Assembly (NCBI GenBank): GCA_002343825.1
Contig: DDSL01000084.1
Span: 3,328 to 8,775 of the forward strand
Reading direction: 5' to 3'
Source of the DNA: Chthonomonas sp. UBA2391
Lineage (GTDB): Bacteria > Armatimonadota > Fimbriimonadia > Fimbriimonadales > Fimbriimonadaceae
Length of the DNA stretch: 5,448 nucleotides
Shown piece after piece: positions 1-5,435 of this stretch (positions are counted from its first letter, which is position 1; each line of letters begins with the position of its first letter). Both the position numbers and the translations under genes were made by a program. Under the pieces are notes generated by a model. The model saw only the letters and a program-made list of their open reading frames with translations. It ran no database searches and had not been told where the DNA came from.

Positions 1-1122
1 CATCACCAGACTCAAGACGCTCACCGAGATCACGAGTTGAAAAAGGAAGGGCGAGAGCAACTTGCCCTCGTGGCCGATTTTGGTCAAAAGGAACGAGAAC
101 TCCCCGACTTGGCAGAGGATGATCCCGGTCGCTCCACTAGCGATCACGCTGGGCAAGAACGGCTTGACCGCGACCGCCGTCAGAATCGCTTTTAGTATCA
201 AGATCAATACCAAGACCCCGATGACCAAGGGCAAGTTTTTAACGAAGAAGTTGACGTCCAAAACCATTCCAACACTGGCAAAGAAGACCGTGACGAAGAG
301 AGTTTTGAGACTGTTCACGTCGCTGCGCATCTGGTCCGCAAAAACGAACTCAGCCAAAAGCATCCCGCTGAGAAACGCCCCCAGCGCGGGGGACAATCCA
401 GCAAAGTGCGCGCCCCAGGTGGCCGCGATGCAAGTACAGATCGCGGTCAAAAAGACGAATTCCCGATTTCTTGCCACCAGCCGGGCATCCAGCGCCTTCG
501 GAAGGATCTTGATCACCACCAGCCATAGGACAAGCAGAAACACGACCGACTTCAGCAGGAGCTCGCCGACCGAGCCGCCCCCCTTGCTTCCTCCCCCGAT
601 CCCGCCGGTGAGGAAGGTTGCCATCATGACCAGCGGAACGACCGCGATGTCTTGGGCCAAGAGGACCCCGATGCTTGCCTTGCCGGCCGAGCTATCGAGC
701 TCATTCCGCTCCTTCAAAAGCCGTAATACAATGCTGGTCGAAGCCATGCTGGCCACCCCACCGAGCAAGAGCGCGGCCCGCCAATCGATGCCAAAGAGCA
801 TCGCCAGCCCCATCACCGCCGCCATCACGAGGCCGATCTGAAGCGTCCCTCCGATGAAGGCAATCTTCCCCAGCCGCAAGAGCCGCCGCCAGCTGAACTC
901 GAGCCCGATCGTGAAGAGCAACAAAGCCACTCCCAATTCGCTCAGAAGGTTCACGATCTCGATATCCTTGACCCACCCAGTAAGGCTCGGCCCGACCAGA
1001 ACCCCGGCCAGCAGATAGCCGATCACCGCGCTCTGCTTGAGCTTTTCGAGCAAGAGCCCCAAGCCCAGCGCCGCGCTGAGCGTGATGATCAGATCGAGGA
1101 GAATCGTCCAGCCGTTTGGCAT
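1..1122 (-). CDS. Kef-type (CPA2) cation:proton antiporter, C-terminus cut by window edge
   Basis: Reading the minus strand from ATG at 1122 gives 374 codons without a stop to the window edge, so the gene is partial. The protein is a polytopic inner-membrane antiporter core that would exchange K+ or Na+ for H+. Family landmarks in order: SAVIGYLLAGVLVGP (31-45), LLFTIGLEFS (68-77), SMASTSIVLRLL (125-136, equivalent to the SSTA region of KefB/C), QDIAVVP (157-163, with the conserved Asp158 in the ion-binding helix), LGAFLSGMLLAE (247-258), FFASVGM (280-286) and GEFSFLL (340-346). About ten hydrophobic helices are visible. A Gly/Ser-rich loop (172-187) separates two of them. Kef and many relatives carry a C-terminal TrkA-N/RCK domain after about residue 380; here that region lies outside the window, so ligand gating cannot be judged. 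The start is firm: an in-frame TAG (1129-1131 on the complement) lies 9 nt upstream. Family is certain; the ion and any glutathione control are unknown. Confidence 0.93.
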   Translation of the reverse strand, partial: MPNGWTILLDLIITLSAALGLGLLLEKLKQSAVIGYLLAGVLVGPSLTGWVKDIEIVNLLSELGVALLLFTIGLEFSWRRLLRLGKIAFIGGTLQIGLVMAAVMGLAMLFGIDWRAALLLGGVASMASTSIVLRLLKERNELDSSAGKASIGVLLAQDIAVVPLVMMATFLTGGIGGGSKGGGSVGELLLKSVVFLLVLWLVVIKILPKALDARLVARNREFVFLTAICTCIAATWGAHFAGLSPALGAFLSGMLLAEFVFADQMRSDVNSLKTLFVTVFFASVGMVLDVNFFVKNLPLVIGVLVLILILKAILTAVAVKPFLPSVIASGATGIILCQVGEFSFLLTKIGHEGKLLSPFLFQLVISVSVLSLVM

Positions 1123-1130
1123 CCCTCGCT

Positions 1131-1136
1131 AGGATA
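1131..1136 (-). promoter_or_regulatory. Candidate -10 hexamer TATCCT for the antiporter
   Basis: On the minus strand TATCCT (4 of 6 matches to TATAAT, and a TAnnnT match) ends 8 nt before the antiporter ATG, so a transcript would begin at or near the start codon. No good -35 is seen; TTCGCT lies 17 bp further upstream and matches poorly. GAGGG directly abuts the ATG, which is too close for normal Shine-Dalgarno spacing. Confidence 0.3.
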
Positions 1137-1166
1137 GCCGACTCCGCCCGCGCAGCGAACCAGCCA

Positions 1167-1172
1167 TACTTT
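1167..1172 (+). promoter_or_regulatory. Candidate -10 hexamer TACTTT for the ribH operon
   Basis: TACTTT ends 5 nt before the GTG at 1178; the overlapping CATACT (1165-1170) ends 7 nt before it. Either would start transcription at or near the GTG, giving a leaderless message. No -35 match is found 16-18 bp upstream, where the DNA is GC-rich. The call rests on position and on the parallel with the two other starts in the window. Confidence 0.27.
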
Positions 1173-1177
1173 AGAGT

Positions 1178-1636
1178 GTGGAGAAACGAGAAATCAAAGG
1201 GAGAATGAACGCCGCCGATAAGCACATCGGGGTGATCGTTGGCCGTTGGAACGAGATCATCACCGACCAACTGCGGAAAGGTGCGCTCGAAGTCCTTGAG
1301 GATTCCGGATGCAAAAAGGTCACCCTCGCCACCGTCAGCGGTAGCTGGGAGATCCCAGCCGTGGCCGCCCAAATGCTCCACAAAGACTGCGATGCGGTGA
1401 TTGCCCTGGGGTGCATTCTCCAAGGCCAGACCCCCCATGCCCAGCTTTTGGCCGGCGACGTCGGCTCCGCACTGATGCGACTCCAGGTCGAAACCAAGAA
1501 GCCCATCGGCTGGGGCATTTTGACCCCTGACACCCAAGAACAAGCTCTCGACCGCGCGGGACTCAAGATGGGCAACAAGGGCCGAGAAGCCGCCGCCGCG
1601 GTCATCGAAGCCCTCAGCGTGCTCGACCAGATTTGA
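1178..1636 (+). CDS. ribH: 6,7-dimethyl-8-ribityllumazine synthase (riboflavin synthase beta subunit)
   Basis: Condenses 5-amino-6-ribitylaminouracil with 3,4-dihydroxy-2-butanone 4-phosphate, the penultimate step of riboflavin synthesis, in the cytoplasm; family members form pentamers or 60-subunit capsids. Numbering from GTG: GRWN (22-25) is the RFN-type motif, GSWEIP (55-60) matches GAYE/GAFE, GCILQGQTPH (78-87) matches G-x-V-I-R-G-x-T-x-H with catalytic His87, and DRAGLKMGNKG (125-135) holds the phosphate-binding Arg126 plus Lys130 and Lys134. The length of 152 aa is typical. Oddities: Gln82 replaces the usual Arg/Lys, Ala88 replaces Phe/Tyr after the His, and Trp appears at 24, 57 and 112, where Phe or Tyr is common. 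The start is uncertain. GTG 1178 has no Shine-Dalgarno but suits a leaderless message; ATG 1205 (143 aa) has AAAGGGAGA directly before it, rather too close. The gene heads an apparent operon with mutS2 and cdd. Identity is secure. Confidence 0.95.
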   Translation: MEKREIKGRMNAADKHIGVIVGRWNEIITDQLRKGALEVLEDSGCKKVTLATVSGSWEIPAVAAQMLHKDCDAVIALGCILQGQTPHAQLLAGDVGSALMRLQVETKKPIGWGILTPDTQEQALDRAGLKMGNKGREAAAAVIEALSVLDQI

Positions 1637-1638
1637 GG
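1635..1638 (+). promoter_or_regulatory. mutS2 ribosome binding site overlapping the ribH stop
   Basis: GAGG overlaps the last two bases of the ribH TGA stop and stands 5 nt before the mutS2 ATG. This is the clearest Shine-Dalgarno in the window. It fixes the mutS2 start and implies translational coupling to ribH. Confidence 0.65.
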
Positions 1639-1643
1639 CGACC

Positions 1644-3974
1644 ATGGACCACGCGCTCCGAGTACTTGAGTTCGACCGCGTGCTCCAACAGGTCGCAGCC
1701 CAGTGCCAAATGCCCCTGGCTTGCCAGCGGGCTCTCGAGACCTTGCCGACCTTTGATCCCGAGGCCGTCAGGGCCCAGCTCGACCAGACTCTGGCCGGGC
1801 TCAAGCTACTCGACCAAGATCCCGCCCCGAGTCTCCACGAACTCCCCGACCTGCGCCAAGAAGCCAAGAAATCCGCCCGAGGCGGGGTCCTCACCAGCTT
1901 GCAATTAGCCCAGATGGCGCGCGTGCTCAGCGCCATGCGCCTCGTGCGCCGGTACGCCGAATCCGCCGATGCTCTGGCACACTGGACGACCGAGCTCACC
2001 GAGGACACCAAGCTCGAAACCCGCTTGCAAGAGAGCCTCGACCCCGATGGTGAGATCCTCGACACCGCCAGCCCAGAGCTCGCCCGGCTCAGGCAAACCA
2101 AGCGAAACTTCGCCCAACGGCTCCAGGAGCGGATCCACAGCTACACCACCGGCGCCAGCCGCGACCTGCTGAGCGACCCCATCGTCACCACCCGATCGGG
2201 GCGATACGTGGTCCCCGTCAAGAGCGAACATCGGGGCAAGATCCGCGGCATCGTACACGACACCAGCTCCACCGGAGCCACCCTCTTCGTCGAACCCGAA
2301 GATGTCGTTCAGCTCGGCAACTCGTTGCGAGAGGCGGAATCGGCCGAAGTCGCTGAGATCGAACGGATTCTGACCAAACTCAGCGGACTCGTCGGAGTCC
2401 ATGGCGACGCCATCGCCGCCGGAATCGAGGCTCTCGGGTGGCTGGATCTGACCTTCGCCAAGGGTCGCCACGCCCAAGAGACCCGTGCCTGCGAACCCCG
2501 GATCCGGGGCGAGGCCCGCATCGTGATCCACCAGGGCCGGCATCCTCTGCTCGACCCGGCCCAGGCCGTACCGCTCAGCATCGACCTCGGCTCCCAGCAC
2601 GATGGCCTGCTAATCACCGGCCCCAACACCGGCGGAAAGACTGTCGCCATCAAAACCGTGGGGCTCTATGTCGCGATGATCCAATCGGGCATCCTTCCCC
2701 CCGCGCTGGAGGTCGAGATGGGTCCGTTCACTCAGATTTGGGCCGACATCGGCGACGAGCAGAGCCTCCAACAATCGCTCTCGACCTTTAGTGGCCACAT
2801 CCGCAATATCGCCACCGCGGTCAAGGAACTTCAACCGGGGGCCCTCGTCTTGCTGGATGAAGTCGGCGCCGGAACCGACCCCGCTGAAGGGGCCGCCCTG
2901 GCCCGGGCCATTCTCCTCACGATCCAAGCTCGTCGGGCCAAGGTGATGGCCAGCACCCACTACGGCGAACTCAAGGTCTTTGGCACCAATACCCCTGGCT
3001 TCATCAATGCCAGCATGGAGTTCGACCGCCGCGAGCTCCGACCGACCTACCGACTCCTGATGGGATCACCCGGCGCAAGCCATGCCCTGATGATCGCCGA
3101 GCGCACCGGGATGCCCAAAGAGGTCATCGAACTCGCCCAAAAGGAAGCGGGGGTGCAACAGCAGGAGGTCAGCCAGATGCTGGACAAGCTGGACCAGGCC
3201 GAAAAGCGCGCCCGAAAAGCCCAGAGCGAAAGCGACCGACTCGCGGCCAAGCTGCGCGAAGTCGAGCGCGAATCGGAGCGGAAGCTGAGGGAGATTGAAG
3301 ATGCCCGCCGGGAAGTCCGGCGCAAGGCCGCCGAACAGCTTGAGGAGACTCTTCGCGAGCTTCGTCTCGAAGCGGAGCAGATCTTTGACCAGATCAAGGC
3401 CAACCCCACCCAAACAGGGATCGAACAGGCCCGGTCTCGGTTCAAGGACCTGCAGCAGATCGGTCAGCAGACCGCCCGCGACCTGCGCCCAGCGCCCCGG
3501 GCGAACCCCAAGACCGAATCCGCCCCCCTGCACAAGGGGGCCAAGGTCAAGGTCGTTGGATTTGGCCAAGTCGGGACCGTGGTCGAAGAGCCCCGTGACG
3601 GCCAGGCCTACGTCCAGCTCGGCAGCGTCAAGATGCGGTTCCCCATCGCCCAACTTCAGCCCACCGAGGAGGCCATTGCCGCCCCCAAGCCCCAATCGCG
3701 CCCGAACCTTCAGTTGCAAAAGGTGCAGACCACCGGCATGGAGCTCGTGCTGATCAGTATGAGGGCCGAAGATGCGCAGGTCGAACTCGACAAGTTTCTC
3801 GACGAATCCCTTTTGGCCGGATTTCCCAGCGTCCGGATCGTCCACGGCAAGGGTGAGGGCATTCTCCGAAAGCTGACCCACGACCGGTTGCGCGCGCACC
3901 GAGGAGTCGCCAGCTATCGGGACGGCGAACCCAGCGAGGGCGGATCGGGCGTCACGATCGCGGTGCTGCAATGA
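1644..3974 (+). CDS. mutS2: MutS2 family ATPase with KOW-like and C-terminal Smr domains
   Basis: 776 aa, the usual size for full-length MutS2. Lacking the MutS mismatch-recognition domains, MutS2 proteins are linked to suppression of homologous recombination and, in Bacillus subtilis, to splitting collided ribosomes. Order: core/lever region (about 1-310, with RHPLL at 299-303); ABC-type ATPase with Walker A GPNTGGKT (326-333), STFSGHI (380-386), Walker B LVLLDE (401-406), GAGTDP (408-413) and the STH switch (437-439); charged coiled coil (about 490-584); KOW/SH3-like segment (about 629-675); Pro/Gln-rich linker; Smr domain (about 699-776) with HGKG (734-737). All ATPase motifs are intact. 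The Smr domain is odd: where the LDLRG-type motif is expected after Glu700 it reads LVLIS (701-705), losing Asp, Arg and Gly. The start is set by GAGG overlapping the ribH stop, 7 bp after ribH. The end overlaps cdd by ATGA. Family certain; nuclease activity doubtful. Confidence 0.97.
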   Translation: MDHALRVLEFDRVLQQVAAQCQMPLACQRALETLPTFDPEAVRAQLDQTLAGLKLLDQDPAPSLHELPDLRQEAKKSARGGVLTSLQLAQMARVLSAMRLVRRYAESADALAHWTTELTEDTKLETRLQESLDPDGEILDTASPELARLRQTKRNFAQRLQERIHSYTTGASRDLLSDPIVTTRSGRYVVPVKSEHRGKIRGIVHDTSSTGATLFVEPEDVVQLGNSLREAESAEVAEIERILTKLSGLVGVHGDAIAAGIEALGWLDLTFAKGRHAQETRACEPRIRGEARIVIHQGRHPLLDPAQAVPLSIDLGSQHDGLLITGPNTGGKTVAIKTVGLYVAMIQSGILPPALEVEMGPFTQIWADIGDEQSLQQSLSTFSGHIRNIATAVKELQPGALVLLDEVGAGTDPAEGAALARAILLTIQARRAKVMASTHYGELKVFGTNTPGFINASMEFDRRELRPTYRLLMGSPGASHALMIAERTGMPKEVIELAQKEAGVQQQEVSQMLDKLDQAEKRARKAQSESDRLAAKLREVERESERKLREIEDARREVRRKAAEQLEETLRELRLEAEQIFDQIKANPTQTGIEQARSRFKDLQQIGQQTARDLRPAPRANPKTESAPLHKGAKVKVVGFGQVGTVVEEPRDGQAYVQLGSVKMRFPIAQLQPTEEAIAAPKPQSRPNLQLQKVQTTGMELVLISMRAEDAQVELDKFLDESLLAGFPSVRIVHGKGEGILRKLTHDRLRAHRGVASYRDGEPSEGGSGVTIAVLQ
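3738..3971 (+). other. Smr domain of MutS2 with degenerate LDLRG motif
   Basis: Domain-level entry. The segment aligns by eye with Smr domains: LVLISMRAEDA at the start, the helix AQVELDKFLDESLLAGF, then VRIVHGKGEGILRK, the RAHRGV turn and a closing GEPSEGGSGVTIAVL. The HGKG loop is intact and the domain reaches the natural C-terminus with no frame disturbance. The first strand lacks the Asp-Leu-Arg-Gly signature that family studies tie to nuclease function (GTG CTG ATC AGT where codons for D-L-R-G are expected). Confidence 0.85.
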
Positions 3975-4363
3975 TGGATTGGAACGCTTTATTGGAAGCC
4001 GCGGTGGCGGCCCAGGCCCGGGCCTATGCCCCCTATAGCCGATATCACGTCGGGGCCGCGCTCGTCTCGGGTTCGGGGCAGGTGTTTACGGGTTGTAACG
4101 TGGAGAACATCAGCTTTGGCGGCACGATCTGCGCCGAGCGGACGGCGATCGTCACGATGGTGGCGGCGGGAGAACGGCAGATAGGGCAACTCTTGGTGGT
4201 CACCGCCGACGGAGGCTCGCCTTGCGGGATGTGCCTGCAGGTCATCGCCGAATTCGCCGGCCCGAATCTGGAGGTAGCCCTCGCCACCCCCGCCGGAGTT
4301 GGGCGAATCCTGACCCTCAGCGACCTTCTGCCTCACGCCTTCAAGACCGACACGCTGGGCTGA
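3971..4363 (+). CDS. cdd: Cytidine deaminase (small homotetrameric zinc type)
   Basis: Hydrolytically deaminates cytidine and deoxycytidine to uridine and deoxyuridine in pyrimidine salvage, in the cytoplasm. At 130 aa it has the length of the tetrameric class (Bacillus type), not the long dimeric E. coli type. Visible features: AYAPYSRYHVGAAL (18-31); FTGCNVENISFGG (39-51), with Asn43 and Glu45 of the nucleoside-binding NxE motif; TICAERTA (52-59), with zinc ligand Cys54 and proton-shuttling Glu56; and PCGMC (84-88), supplying zinc ligands Cys85 and Cys88. Leu89 stands where many relatives have Arg (CGACRQ). It overlaps the mutS2 stop as ATGA (3971-3974). A second ATG follows at once (3974), so the true start may be one codon later. 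No good Shine-Dalgarno is seen, so expression probably depends on coupling to mutS2. It is the last gene of the plus-strand unit, with no T-tract terminator after it. Confidence 0.96.
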   Translation: MMDWNALLEAAVAAQARAYAPYSRYHVGAALVSGSGQVFTGCNVENISFGGTICAERTAIVTMVAAGERQIGQLLVVTADGGSPCGMCLQVIAEFAGPNLEVALATPAGVGRILTLSDLLPHAFKTDTLG

Positions 4364-4369
4364 GCGGTC

Positions 4370-5428
4370 CTAGGCTCTCGGCCGCCGCCGGCGAAGCACG
4401 GCGGCCACCCCCAGCCCCAGCGCGGCCATCGTCCCCGGTTCGGGGACGGGGGCGTAGATGCGGCCACCACCGGTGTAGAGATAACCGGTGACGGGGTCGA
4501 GCATGGGAGGTATACCGCCTTGCCACCCGCCTTCGATGCAGTCCTTCAGGTTGTACCACCGGTCTCCCCAACTGACGAAGGTTGTTAGGCTAGGGGCATC
4601 CCATGAAAGAACGCGGCCCAGATTGTCAATCTGGCCGCCATCGACGGAAAGATTGTCATCATCATTCTCCGGGGCGGCTAGTCGGCTGTTCCCAAAGCGG
4701 TCTTGGACGTACATCGGACCCGAGCCAATCGAATAGAGGACGTCTCCGTTATCATTCAGATCGTGGGCGTATCCTGGACCCAAGTAGCGGGTGACTCCAT
4801 CTCGAACTGTGTACATGGCGTGCGATCCGCTGTCGAAGGGCGAACTCATCCACCTCTGGCTGGACATAAAGAGCATCGTGCCCTCGGGGTTGGAGGCGAT
4901 GAACTTGTTGTGATAGAACTCTTGGAACTCGACGCGCTGGTCGGTGACGGGGTTATAGCCGATGGCGATGCTGCCGATGGGGTCGTCGGTGGCTCCGGCT
5001 CCCGCTTCATTGAAAACAATCCGTCCCCCGACCCAGTCGCCGCCCCCGCCCGAGAGTTCGACCGACATGCCGAGGTAGTTCGGACTCCGCTTGAACTTGG
5101 TGAGTTTGCCGTCATAGAGATAGCCGTCGGTGCCATCTGAGCTTCGCCAAGAAACCCCGATCACCCGGTCGCCAACGCCATTGACTCGGGCGCTCTGCAC
5201 TCCGTAGGTTTCGTCCAGGTTGGTCCAGCCGGTGGGGGAGGCGAGAATTCCGGGCCGAAGGCCAGGAGGATAGCCAATGTAACCGCCAACTCCATTGCGA
5301 ACACCACCCTGGGGTCCAAGATCAAACTGTGGCGATTGAACCGTGCCGATGAACCGATATCTAGGCTGCTCAGCTTGAATGTTAAGAGTTGTTAACACAA
5401 AAAATGCAGCAATCGCTTGTCCCCTCAT
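4370..5428 (-). CDS. Exported PEP-CTERM protein with propeller-like repeats, function unknown
   Basis: 352 aa. Residues 1-19 look like a short signal peptide (charged MRG, hydrophobic IAAFFVLTTL, cleavage probably after IQA). The C-terminus is a complete PEP-CTERM anchor: VPEPGT (328-333), a short Ala/Gly/Leu helix (about 334-345) and RRRR (346-349). Such proteins are exported, then processed at the outer surface by an exosortase, which is not in this window. The middle consists of loosely similar units of about 35-50 residues: SARVNGVGDRVIGVSW (79-94), NKFIASNPEGTMLFMSS (174-190), YAHDLNDNGDVLYS (220-233) and GGQIDNLGRVLSWD (264-277). Most lead into a strand describing text-like output (GYLYDG, AMYTVRDG, PMYVQD). 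They resemble the HAF-type repeats of other PEP-CTERM proteins and suggest a beta-propeller. No catalytic motif is seen and there is a single Cys (297). The 5' end is more AT-rich than the neighbours. It is convergent with cdd, 6 bp away. The start has no Shine-Dalgarno; the reading frame stays open upstream to the window edge. Confidence 0.88.
   Translation of the reverse strand: MRGQAIAAFFVLTTLNIQAEQPRYRFIGTVQSPQFDLGPQGGVRNGVGGYIGYPPGLRPGILASPTGWTNLDETYGVQSARVNGVGDRVIGVSWRSSDGTDGYLYDGKLTKFKRSPNYLGMSVELSGGGGDWVGGRIVFNEAGAGATDDPIGSIAIGYNPVTDQRVEFQEFYHNKFIASNPEGTMLFMSSQRWMSSPFDSGSHAMYTVRDGVTRYLGPGYAHDLNDNGDVLYSIGSGPMYVQDRFGNSRLAAPENDDDNLSVDGGQIDNLGRVLSWDAPSLTTFVSWGDRWYNLKDCIEGGWQGGIPPMLDPVTGYLYTGGGRIYAPVPEPGTMAALGLGVAAVLRRRRPRA
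4373..4447 (-). other. PEP-CTERM sorting signal
   Basis: Codons 328-352 of the exported protein encode VPEPGT, a membrane-spanning stretch of about 12 residues (MAALGLGVAAVL) and the basic tail RRRRPRA. This is the tripartite layout of PEP-CTERM signals recognised by exosortases: motif, helix, arginine cluster. The signal implies exosortase genes elsewhere in the genome. Confidence 0.92.
4380..4406. repeat. Inverted repeat 1: 8 bp stem, 11 nt loop
   Basis: GGCCGCCG (4380-4387) is the exact reverse complement of CGGCGGCC (4399-4406). The repeat lies in the arginine-cluster codons of the PEP-CTERM gene and begins 17 bp after the cdd stop. No T-run follows on either strand, so it is not a classical intrinsic terminator; it could still stall polymerase or protect 3' ends. 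Confidence 0.5.
4430..4448. repeat. Inverted repeat 2: 8 bp stem, 3 nt loop over the VPEPGT codons
   Basis: CGTCCCCG (4430-4437) pairs perfectly with CGGGGACG (4441-4448) around a GTT loop. It should be the most stable hairpin of the three. It coincides with the codons for V-P-E-P-G-T, so codon choice (CCC, GAA, CCG, GGG) rather than selection for structure may explain it. No T-run follows on either strand. Confidence 0.5.
4468..4490. repeat. Inverted repeat 3: 7 bp stem, 9 nt loop
   Basis: CACCGGT (4468-4474) pairs with ACCGGTG (4484-4490). It is the third perfect inverted repeat within 111 bp at the convergent gene junction. An 8 bp palindrome, GGTATACC, follows at 4509-4516. Confidence 0.4.
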
Positions 5429-5435
5429 GAAAGCT

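Larger units (their letters stand above)
1123..1177. promoter_or_regulatory. Divergent promoter region between antiporter and ribH
   Basis: This 55 bp gap separates two divergent starts, so promoters for both directions must lie in it or overlap the gene ends. There is no room for an FMN (RFN) riboswitch upstream of ribH. No strong -35 box is visible on either strand. TAnnnT hexamers occur close to each start codon and are listed separately. A second possible minus-strand promoter for the antiporter is TTGATT (1192-1197 on the complement), an 18 bp spacer, then TAAAGT (1168-1173). It would give a leader of about 40 nt and lies partly inside ribH. Confidence 0.55.

Noticed and set aside
577..607. 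Gly/Ser-rich loop in the antiporter as a fusion or frameshift scar
   Set aside because: The frame and the helices on both sides are continuous and match the family; it is simply a flexible loop between helices.
62..841. 259-codon plus-strand frame over the antiporter
   Set aside because: The minus strand encodes a clear Kef-type antiporter with all family motifs. The plus-strand product is Ser/Thr/Lys-rich with no recognisable feature.
1123..1204. Possible FMN (RFN) riboswitch ahead of ribH
   Set aside because: The gap is too short for the roughly 120-140 nt aptamer and none of its conserved stems is visible.
701..2101. Long open frame on the minus strand, spanning antiporter, divergent region, ribH and mutS2
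   Set aside because: It crosses several well-supported genes in another frame, and its translation is low-complexity Ser/Arg-rich then Gly/Asp-rich with no domain. It results from GC-rich codon bias.
3066..3971. 301-codon open frame antisense to the 3' half of mutS2
   Set aside because: It mirrors the real mutS2 codons; the Leu/Gly/Asp-rich protein shows no motif and the opposite strand is an unambiguous MutS2.
4218..4242. Leu89 in place of Arg in the cytidine deaminase PCGxCRQ motif as a sign of lost function
   Set aside because: All three zinc cysteines and the catalytic Glu are intact and the position is not a zinc ligand; it is likely ordinary family variation.
4364..4450. Intrinsic terminator for cdd
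   Set aside because: Strong stems are present, but no T-run follows on either strand; kept only as inverted repeats.
4703..5140. 145-codon plus-strand frame inside the PEP-CTERM gene
   Set aside because: The minus-strand frame has a signal peptide, repeats and a sorting signal; the plus-strand frame has nothing comparable.
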